Source: Sphingomonas sp. (lineage in GTDB: Bacteria > Pseudomonadota > Alphaproteobacteria > Sphingomonadales > Sphingomonadaceae). Taken from it: 13,004 bases of DNA. The notes under the pieces were generated by a model. It made no database searches. It saw only the letters and a list, made by a program, of their open reading frames with translations, and was not told where the DNA came from. Positions within the stretch are counted from its first letter, which is position 1, and every line of letters starts with the position of its first letter. Made by a program: the position numbers and the translations under genes. The stretch is from assembly GCA_019247755.1 (NCBI GenBank), contig JAFBAM010000160.1:1-13004 (forward strand), written 5' to 3'. This document shows positions 7,460 to 13,004 of the stretch, in pieces.

Positions 7460-7597
7460 GCCTGCTCCCTCTCCCCAGGGTTTGGCGAACAATTAGACGA
7501 AGCGCGTTGGCTGTCTACGGCCCGCCCTCATGCATTCGTATGCGGTTGTTGTGCGCGCCGTGTACCCGTGCCAGCTTGGGGAGGGGAGAGCACGCGC
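7460..7597. promoter_or_regulatory. Divergent control region between the symporter and MFS genes
   Basis: This 138-base gap separates two divergent transport genes. It holds strong ribosome-binding sites at both ends: GGGGAGAGGGAG on the minus strand for the symporter and GAGGGGAG at 7581-7588 for the MFS gene. It also holds the inverted repeat at 7532-7543. A possible minus-strand sigma-70-type promoter for the symporter is TAGACA (7517-7512) with TAATTG (7495-7490), 16 bases apart. No equally good pair was seen on the plus strand. Confidence 0.5.
7532..7543. promoter_or_regulatory. Candidate LacI-family operator, copy B
   Basis: GCATTCGTATGC is symmetric at 10 of 12 positions (GCAT and ATGC arms around a central CG) and matches the motif at 1169-1180 at 9 of 12 positions in the same register. 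Its place midway between the divergent symporter and MFS genes fits control of both by the LacI-family regulator encoded at 1203. Two sites are too few for a reliable consensus. Confidence 0.42.
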
Positions 7598-9124
7598 ATG
7601 GACAAGGCCACGACCATCGAGAAGCCGCGGCAATCGCTCGCCGGCCTCTGGAACATCTCGTTCGGTTTCTTCGGCATCCAGATCGGCTTCGCGCTCCAGA
7701 ACGCGAACATGAGCCGTATCTTCCAGTCGTTGGGATCGAGCCTGGATGACTTGCCAGCCTTGTGGATTGCCGCCCCACTGACCGGCTTGCTGGTACAGCC
7801 AGTCGTCGGCCACATGAGCGACCGCACCTGGCTAGGGCGTCTTGGCAGACGCCGTCCCTATTTCGTCGCAGGCGCGCTGCTCGCGACGCTCTCGCTATTC
7901 CTGATGCCGTTATCGTCGCAGCTTTTGATGGCAGCGCTGCTGCTCTGGACGCTGGACGCAAGCCTCAACATCTCGATGGAGCCTTTCCGTGCTTTCGTCG
8001 GCGACATGCTGCGCAAGGACCAGCACACCGCCGGTTACGCCGTGCAGACCGCCTTCATCGGCGCTGGGGCAGTCCTCGGTTCGATCTTTCCGACGCTGCT
8101 CGACAAGTGGGGCGTATCCAATACCGTCGCAGGCGGCGGCATTCCCGATACGGTGCGCTACAGCTTCTGGTTCGGCGGCGCGGCCCTGTTCCTCGCCGTC
8201 CTGTGGACGGTGCTGAGCACGCGGGAATATTCGCCCGACGACATGGCGCGTTTCGGCGAAAGTGCCGAGCACCCCGATGACGATACAACGCTGCGTGCCC
8301 TTGCATCGCGAACACTGACGTCCAGCGTCGTTTGGACCGGCGCGGGGGCGGCGGTGATGCTCGCCGTCGCCGAATGGTCGCTTGAAAAGGAAGTCTACCT
8401 GCTCGGCGGCCTGCTCATTGCCTATGGCCTCGCCAGCATCGTCGCCATCCAGCTCGCGCGGCGAGGAAGCAGCAGCAACATGCTAGCCAACATCGTCGGC
8501 GACTTCGCCGGCATGCCGACGATCATGAAGCGCTTGGCGCTGGTCCAGTTCTTCAGCTGGTCGGCGCTCTTCATCATGTGGATAAACACGACGCCGGTCG
8601 TGGCCCGCAATTTCTATCACTCGCCCGATCCCGCCAGCTCAGGATTCCAGGATGCCGGCAATTGGGTTGGCGTACTGTTCGCCGTCTACAACGGTGTCGC
8701 CGCCGTGGCTGCGCTGGCGCTGCTGCCACTCCTTGCTCGGTCGCTGGGGAAGGCAAGAACGCACATGGCCTGCCTGCTGTGTGGTGCCGCCGGATACGCG
8801 AGCTTCTTCGTCATCAAGGATCCGAAGATGCTGGTGATTTCCGAGATCGGAATCGGCATCGCCTGGGCCTCCATCCTCGCGATGCCATACGCGATCCTCG
8901 CCAGCAGCCTGCCGCAGCGCAAGCTCGGCATTTACATGGGCCTGTTCAACATTTTCATCGTGATCCCGCAGCTGCTCGTCGCGACCGTGATGGGATCGAT
9001 CATGAAGGCCTTTTTCCCCAACCAGCCGATCTGGACGATGTTGGCGGCCGCGATGGTCATGGCTATTGCTGCCCTAGCGATGTTGCGAGTGACGCCCGAC
9101 GAGAGGACATCGACCGCTGCTTAG
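7598..9124 (+). CDS. MFS sugar transporter, SLC45/sucrose-transporter-like
   Basis: Inner-membrane secondary transporter, probably for a disaccharide or other glycoside by proton symport. The 508-residue protein opens with KPRQSLAGLWNISFGFFGIQ and has the loop motif PVVGHMSDRTWLGRLGRRRP (about 68-87), where SDRT and GRRRP are typical of the plant sucrose-transporter/SLC45 and GPH-like branch. About 12 hydrophobic segments are visible, split by a charged central loop containing STREYSPDDMARFGESAEHP. The frame is open far upstream, to 7145, but that part overlaps the symporter gene; ATG 7598 has GAGGGGAG nine bases upstream and begins a typical N-terminus. It is divergent from the symporter and overlapped by the next MFS gene. 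A substrate such as galactobiose is a guess from context; maltose- or sucrose-type substrates are known for the family. Confidence 0.88.
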   Translation: MDKATTIEKPRQSLAGLWNISFGFFGIQIGFALQNANMSRIFQSLGSSLDDLPALWIAAPLTGLLVQPVVGHMSDRTWLGRLGRRRPYFVAGALLATLSLFLMPLSSQLLMAALLLWTLDASLNISMEPFRAFVGDMLRKDQHTAGYAVQTAFIGAGAVLGSIFPTLLDKWGVSNTVAGGGIPDTVRYSFWFGGAALFLAVLWTVLSTREYSPDDMARFGESAEHPDDDTTLRALASRTLTSSVVWTGAGAAVMLAVAEWSLEKEVYLLGGLLIAYGLASIVAIQLARRGSSSNMLANIVGDFAGMPTIMKRLALVQFFSWSALFIMWINTTPVVARNFYHSPDPASSGFQDAGNWVGVLFAVYNGVAAVAALALLPLLARSLGKARTHMACLLCGAAGYASFFVIKDPKMLVISEIGIGIAWASILAMPYAILASSLPQRKLGIYMGLFNIFIVIPQLLVATVMGSIMKAFFPNQPIWTMLAAAMVMAIAALAMLRVTPDERTSTAA

Positions 9125-10703
9125 CACTTCGACGCTGGCCGATCGCAGAGGGCTCTGGGCGTTCGCCCTCGGCGTGCTCCTCGTTACCTCGGGCGTGCTT
9201 GCGCACCTGCCGATGTTCCTGATGGGGCGGATGACCCATTTCCGGCTTTATGGCATGCCGATGGGCACCGACATGATCGCCGGAATGGCCGCGATCGTGC
9301 TCGGCGTCGGCGTCGCAGCGTACGGGCTGCTTCCCAAGAACATCTCGCGACAGCTTGCGGCAAGCCAGGACATCGTGGTCACCCCACCAGAGGACGCGCC
9401 ACTGTCGCGCTCCCATTGGGTCCTGATGAGCGTGCTCGTCATCGCGCTCATCATCGACATCATGAAGCCGGCCAGCCTCGGCTTCACTATTCCGGGGATG
9501 GTCAGCGAATATGGTGTGCCCAAGGCTACCGCTTCGCTGGTGCCGTTCTTCGCGCTGACCGGGACGGTTGTCGGCTCGATCGTCTGGGGGATCATCGCCG
9601 ACATCTACGGGCGTAAAGCGTCGATCCTGTTGTCGGCGGTCATGTTCGTCGGAACCTCGATCTGCGGCGCCATGCCGTCGCTCTATTGGAACGTCGGTAT
9701 GTGCTTCATGATGGGTGCCGCGGCAGGTGGTATGCTGCCGGTCACCTACGCCCTGTTGGCTGAGATGATGCCGAGCAAGCATCGCGGTTGGGCACTTGTT
9801 TTGGTCGGCGGCCTCGGTTCGGTTGGCGGCTATTTCGCAGCGAGCGGCTTTTCGGCGCTTCTTCAGCCGACGTTCGGCTGGCGCATTCTGTGGTTGTTGA
9901 ATCTCCCGACCGGCCTGTCTCTGGTACTTCTCGGCGCGTTCATTCCCGAGTCCGCCAAGTTCCTCCTCGCTCGCGGCCGCCGGGAAGAAGCGCGCGCGGT
10001 GATGGCGCGCTTTGGCTCGAGAGCACGCAGCACAACGCATGCCGAGGGCGTCGCGCTCAGCAGGGGTAATTCGGTCGCGCTGACCGGTCGGGCATTTTTC
10101 GGGAAGCTCCTTGCCTTGAGCCTTGCGGCGATCTGCTATGGCCTGATCAACTTCGGCCTGCTGCTGTGGCTGCCGGCCGACATGGTCGCCCGCGGTTACA
10201 GCATGGCCGTATCGAGTAAACTGCTCGCCGAGTCTGCGCTGATCGCTTTTCCGACCGTCTTCGCAGTGGCCTATCTCTACAGCGGCTGGAGCACCAAATG
10301 GTCGGTCGTGGGGTCGATCGCCATCGCTCTTGCGGGCCTTGGCGGCGTGTTGATGCTGGAGTTCACCGGCTCGGGCAGCCCCGTCCTGCCGGTAGCACTG
10401 CTGATCGTCGGTACCAACGCGCTGATCGCGATGCTTCTGCCGTATGCGGCGGAGAGCTTTCCACTGCGCATTCGCGGACGGACGACCGGAACCGTGGCCG
10501 CCTGCACCAAGGCAGGCGGGATGTTCGCGCAGCTGCTCGCGATACTCGCGCTGGTGCCTCCCCTCGACGTGGTTTCACTAATCATCATCGTGCCGACGGT
10601 CGGGGCGCTTATCCTTGTCGCCTGGTTCGGCAAGGAAACGCGAGGGCGCGACCTACGCGACCTCGACCCCGACGGTCACACCTTCGCCGCCACCGGGATC
10701 TGA
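9117..10703 (+). CDS. Second MFS transporter, 14 predicted helices, unusual start
   Basis: Inner-membrane MFS permease of the sugar-porter/AAHS-like kind; substrate unknown. The core of 12 helices has the loop motif GIIADIYGRK (about 158-167), the sugar-porter-like PESAKFLLARGR after helix 6, AESFPLRIRGRTTG between helices 10 and 11, and a FGKETRGRDLRDLDP tail. Two additional hydrophobic segments (about 13-36 and 54-72) precede the core. Start: the frame is open from 9093 but has no ATG before the first helix. GTG 9174 is the first ordinary start, but it cuts into that helix and has no ribosome-binding site. CTG 9117 has GAGAGGA (9101-9107) nine bases upstream and overlaps the preceding MFS stop, giving 528 residues, so I chose it with low certainty; the conservative start is 9174. 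The stop lies nine bases from the convergent small gene. Confidence 0.78.
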   Translation: MLSTSTLADRRGLWAFALGVLLVTSGVLAHLPMFLMGRMTHFRLYGMPMGTDMIAGMAAIVLGVGVAAYGLLPKNISRQLAASQDIVVTPPEDAPLSRSHWVLMSVLVIALIIDIMKPASLGFTIPGMVSEYGVPKATASLVPFFALTGTVVGSIVWGIIADIYGRKASILLSAVMFVGTSICGAMPSLYWNVGMCFMMGAAAGGMLPVTYALLAEMMPSKHRGWALVLVGGLGSVGGYFAASGFSALLQPTFGWRILWLLNLPTGLSLVLLGAFIPESAKFLLARGRREEARAVMARFGSRARSTTHAEGVALSRGNSVALTGRAFFGKLLALSLAAICYGLINFGLLLWLPADMVARGYSMAVSSKLLAESALIAFPTVFAVAYLYSGWSTKWSVVGSIAIALAGLGGVLMLEFTGSGSPVLPVALLIVGTNALIAMLLPYAAESFPLRIRGRTTGTVAACTKAGGMFAQLLAILALVPPLDVVSLIIIVPTVGALILVAWFGKETRGRDLRDLDPDGHTFAATGI

Positions 10704-10712
10704 GTGGTGGGC

Positions 10713-11093
10713 TTACTTGACGCGCGTATAGGGGACGAACTCGTTGAGCACGCAGGCCGGGCCTGGGATCCTGCTCAAGCGGTCGAACGAGCGGACGATG
10801 TCGCCCCGGCATAGCGACGAGGTCGAGGGCTCAAGCACCAGCACGTCATTGTCGCGGTTGAAACCGCATGATCGGTGCAGCTGATTGACCCAGATCGTCT
10901 TGCCGCTGCCCCACAGCAGGATGTGACCGCTGTCCCTCGACGGACGGAGGCTTTGCGAGCTGGGCGTCAACCGCACGCAGGGCAGGGGAGCGCCGGCTAC
11001 GCGGCCCTTTACCTCCGACACGGGGGCAGCGACGGGCTGTGCAGCGGCGCAGGCGCCGAATATCGCCACAAGTGCCAAGGGCCGGAGTCGCAT
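10713..11093 (-). CDS. Small secreted cysteine-containing protein, DUF6491-like
   Basis: Function unknown. The 126-residue protein begins MRLRPLALVAIFGACAAA, a signal peptide; C15 sits in FGAC, a poor lipobox, so a lipoprotein is possible but not favoured. The mature part has four cysteines, C39, C76, C95 and C114, enough for two disulfides, and the pattern GKTIWVNQLHRSCGF, SSLCRGDIVRSFDR, GPACVLNEFVPY. This resembles the uncharacterised DUF6491 family of sphingomonads, Caulobacter and xanthomonads as I remember it. I start at ATG 11091-11093 because the frame's upstream extension to 11144 puts 17 non-signal residues before the signal peptide; no clear ribosome-binding site helps. It is convergent with the second MFS gene and divergent from the cupin gene, with only 49 bases between starts, so its promoter probably overlaps the cupin leader. 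DUF assignment is from memory and moderate. Confidence 0.68.
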   Translation of the reverse strand: MRLRPLALVAIFGACAAAQPVAAPVSEVKGRVAGAPLPCVRLTPSSQSLRPSRDSGHILLWGSGKTIWVNQLHRSCGFNRDNDVLVLEPSTSSLCRGDIVRSFDRLSRIPGPACVLNEFVPYTRVK

Positions 11094-11142
11094 TGCAGCA
11101 GATTCTAGCGAAGTGACGACGGCACTGCTAGCCGAGGCGACC

Positions 11143-12150
11143 ATGCGGCCAATTGCCGAATATGAGCGTCCTGATCGCGAGCGCTTTGATCGCGAGATCG
11201 TAGCGAAGGGCGAGCCGGCCGTGCTGCGGGGGCTCGTCGGCGACTGGCCGATCGTCGAGGCTGCTCGAGAAGGCGACGACCGGCTGGCCGAATTCTTGGG
11301 CGGGGTTGCGTCAGATGAGCCGTTCGAGGCTTGGTTCGGGGAACCGGCGATCGAAGGGCGCTTCGGCTACAACGATAATTTCTCAGGCTTCAATCACGAC
11401 CGACGCCTGGCGACGGTCGCGCAGCTCCTGGACCTGCTGATCCGGCAGAAGGGACATGCAGAGCCTTATTCGATGTATGCGGGTGGGATCCCGGTTCGGC
11501 GTCACCTGCCGGGCCTGCTCAAGACAATCCCCGCGCCCCTGCTCGACATGGAGCGAGCGACGCTCATCTCGCTCTGGCTCGGGAACCGGGCGCGAACGGC
11601 AGCCCATTGGGATCTGCCGCGGAACCTCGCCTGCGTGGTTGCCGGCCGTCGCCGCTTCACCTTGTTCCCGACGGACCAGCTGTCCAACCTCTATGTCGGT
11701 CCTCTGGAGTTCACCCTGGCCGGTCAGCCGATCAGCCTGGTCGATGTCGAAAACCCGGATCTTGCCGCGCATCCTCGCTTCGCCGCTGCGCTCGACGCGG
11801 CGCAACAAGCCGAGCTCGGGCCTGGCGACGCCCTCTACATTCCGAGCATGTGGTGGCACGCAGTCCATTCTCTCGATGAGGTGGCCGCAATGATCAATTT
11901 CTGGTGGCGCGAGGGCGAGCCCCCGCTGCTGACGCCGCTGAACGCGCTCTATCACTCCGTCATCACGATGAAGAGCTTGCCCCCGAATGAACTGGCGGCG
12001 TGGCGTGTGATGTTCGACCATTATGTCTTTGGCGATAATGGAGACCCCGTTGGGCATCTGCCCGAGGAGGCGCGTGGCATTCTCGCGCGCCGGACGCCTG
12101 AGTTGGTTGCGCGGGTCAAGAAGTTGCTGATCGAGGCGCTCAGCCGGTGA
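11143..12150 (+). CDS. Cupin_8/JmjC-like putative Fe(II)/2-oxoglutarate oxygenase
   Basis: Probable non-haem iron oxygenase of the cupin-like (cupin_8) family; the substrate is unknown. Family features are the N-terminal VLRGLVGDWPIVEAA segment, YSMYAGGIPV, SLWLGNRARTAAHWDLPRN, CVVAGRRRFTLFPTDQLSNLYVGPL and GDALYIPSMWWHAVHSL. The iron facial triad is visible as H155-W-D157 and H239. At 335 residues it is normal in length. The same frame opens at GTG 11113, but ATG 11143 has GAGG five bases upstream and starts where relatives appear to start; GTG 11113 has no ribosome-binding site. Its final bases overlap the kinase gene (GTGA), so the two are translationally coupled. Such cupin proteins often sit in TonB-receptor/sugar loci of Caulobacter- and Xanthomonas-like bacteria. 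Hydroxylation of a protein or small molecule is possible, but no target can be read here. Confidence 0.85.
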   Translation: MRPIAEYERPDRERFDREIVAKGEPAVLRGLVGDWPIVEAAREGDDRLAEFLGGVASDEPFEAWFGEPAIEGRFGYNDNFSGFNHDRRLATVAQLLDLLIRQKGHAEPYSMYAGGIPVRRHLPGLLKTIPAPLLDMERATLISLWLGNRARTAAHWDLPRNLACVVAGRRRFTLFPTDQLSNLYVGPLEFTLAGQPISLVDVENPDLAAHPRFAAALDAAQQAELGPGDALYIPSMWWHAVHSLDEVAAMINFWWREGEPPLLTPLNALYHSVITMKSLPPNELAAWRVMFDHYVFGDNGDPVGHLPEEARGILARRTPELVARVKKLLIEALSR

Positions 12151-13004
12151 CTAACTACGCAGGCATCGAACTTGGGGGCACAAAGTGCATCGCCGTTCTC
12201 GCTGATGGGTCGCGTGAGTTGCTAGGGCGCGAAGTCGTTCCGACGACCTCGTCGGATGAGACGCTGAGCCGGGTGGAGCGCATCCTCACCGAGTGGAAGA
12301 CGTCCCACGGCTTCGACTCCCTTGGGATCGCCAGTTTTGGGCCGATCGATTTGGATGAGGCGTCGCAGACCTACGGCCACCTTCGCTCGACGCCCAAGCC
12401 TGGGTGGAGCGGTGTGGATATAGGACCGCGCTTGGAGCGAGCAGCGGGCGTGCCGACAACAGTCGACACCGACGTCAACGGAGCCGCTTTCGCGGAGATG
12501 CGCTGGGGCTCCGGTCGCGGGATGGACGACTTCGCCTACATCACCGTCGGAACCGGCGTGGGGGTGGGGCTCATTGCGAACGGCCGCCCGGTGCGCGGGT
12601 TCGGGCATTGCGAGTTGGGACACATCCGGGTGGCTCGGCTTGCGGGCGACGAATGGCCGGGCGCGTGCCCATTCCACGAAGATTGCGTCGAGGGGCTGGC
12701 ATCCGGGACGGCCCTGCGCGCCCGCTTCGGCGATGCAGTTGAGAGCCTGTCGTCGGATGATCCGGTCTGGGATTCGGTCGCGTGGACGCTTGCACAGCTC
12801 TGCCACACCATCGTGCTCGCTGCGGCGTCAAAGCGTATTGCGATCGGTGGCGGCGTCGTGGAGCGTCAGCCGCATTTGCTTCAACGCATAGAAGCAAAGC
12901 TGATCGACAGCCTTAACGACTATGTCGAGCTACCCCACGACGGTCCGTATGTGCGCGCGCCCGAGCTCGGCGATGATGCTGGACCGCTTGGCGCGATCGC
13001 GCTG
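12147..13004 (+). CDS. ROK-family sugar kinase, fructokinase type (3' end beyond the window)
   Basis: ATP-dependent hexose kinase in the cytoplasm, fructokinase-like. GTG at 12147 overlaps the cupin stop as GTGA and begins TNYAGIELGGTKCIAVLADG, the ATP phosphate-binding start of bacterial fructokinases. Further marks: ASFGPIDLD, the catalytic-base region DTDVNGAAFAE (probable base D109), GTGVGVGLIANGRPVRG (from about 135), the ROK zinc motif with H159, C174, H177 and C180 in GHCELGHIRV and CPFHEDC, and RIAIGGGV. The usual HPEMGH of fructokinases reads HCELGH here, which puts an extra cysteine next to the zinc site. 286 codons are present without a stop; relatives are about 300 residues, so only the extreme C-terminus is missing. 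ROK enzymes differ in sugar (fructose, glucose, mannose); galactose is not a usual substrate, so this kinase does not obviously complete galactose breakdown. Confidence 0.9.
   Translation, partial: MTNYAGIELGGTKCIAVLADGSRELLGREVVPTTSSDETLSRVERILTEWKTSHGFDSLGIASFGPIDLDEASQTYGHLRSTPKPGWSGVDIGPRLERAAGVPTTVDTDVNGAAFAEMRWGSGRGMDDFAYITVGTGVGVGLIANGRPVRGFGHCELGHIRVARLAGDEWPGACPFHEDCVEGLASGTALRARFGDAVESLSSDDPVWDSVAWTLAQLCHTIVLAAASKRIAIGGGVVERQPHLLQRIEAKLIDSLNDYVELPHDGPYVRAPELGDDAGPLGAIAL

Noticed and set aside
7460..7492. TTG start at 7490-7492 for the symporter
   Set aside because: It adds 11 residues containing the translated ribosome-binding-site region (PWGEGAG); ATG 7459 with GGGGAGAGGGAG upstream is better.
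7145..7597. In-frame upstream extension of the first MFS gene by about 150 codons
   Set aside because: It lies antisense to the symporter coding region and across the intergenic gap, and is charged and non-membrane-like. ATG 7598 has a strong ribosome-binding site and begins a typical family N-terminus.
9063..10040. Long open frame on the minus strand (325 codons)
   Set aside because: Its composition is rich in His, Arg, Asp and Glu with no recognisable domain, typical of an antisense shadow in GC-rich DNA; the plus strand encodes the clear MFS protein.
11113..11142. GTG start at 11113 for the cupin protein
   Set aside because: No ribosome-binding site, and the ten extra residues do not look like family sequence; ATG 11143 has GAGG five bases upstream.
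11383..12057. Minus-strand open frame of 224 codons opposite the cupin gene
   Set aside because: It covers the iron-binding triad of the cupin protein on the other strand and has low-complexity, charged composition; judged a shadow.
1..13004. tRNA or rRNA genes, CRISPR arrays, insertion sequences or attachment sites
   Set aside because: No clustered direct repeats, cloverleaf-like stretches, transposase or integrase motifs were seen while reading both strands. Gene content and composition look uniform, so transfer is not supported by eye.

Overview
The window is GC-rich and densely coded. It carries a TonB-dependent receptor of the type abundant in Sphingomonadales and Caulobacterales, LacI/ROK/SSS/MFS sugar genes and a DUF6491-like small secreted protein. 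Together these point to a sphingomonad-like alphaproteobacterium; this is inferred from gene content, and no rRNA or marker gene is present. It is a chromosomal carbohydrate-utilisation locus with no sign of mobile elements, tRNA genes or CRISPR.

Layout: (1) the 5' part of a TonB-dependent receptor gene on the minus strand, running off the left edge; (2) a 153-base divergent control region; (3) a plus-strand set of a LacI-family regulator, a Tat-exported GH2 beta-galactosidase and a GH53 endo-beta-1,4-galactanase, the last two overlapping by ATGA; (4) a convergent vSGLT-like sodium/galactose symporter that stops one base from the galactanase stop; (5) a 138-base divergent control region followed by two plus-strand MFS transporters, the second apparently starting inside the first at a non-ATG codon; (6) a small convergent minus-strand secreted protein resembling DUF6491; (7) a plus-strand cupin_8/JmjC-like putative Fe(II) oxygenase overlapping by GTGA a ROK-family, fructokinase-type sugar kinase that runs off the right edge.

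How it fits together (inference): galactan, such as pectic type I arabinogalactan side chains, is cut by GH53. Oligosaccharides cross the outer membrane through the receptor, the exported GH2 enzyme releases galactose in the periplasm, and the symporter carries galactose in. The first MFS protein, of the SLC45/sucrose-transporter-like type, could take up intact disaccharide. The LacI regulator probably controls the set: a matching 12-base inverted-repeat motif with a central CG lies in both divergent control regions. No galactokinase, galactose dehydrogenase or De Ley-Doudoroff enzyme lies in the window, so galactose breakdown must be encoded elsewhere.

The less ordinary parts are the 14-helix second MFS with its start-codon problem, an altered sodium-site position in the symporter, the orphan cupin_8 protein coupled to a kinase, and the cysteine-paired small secreted protein.
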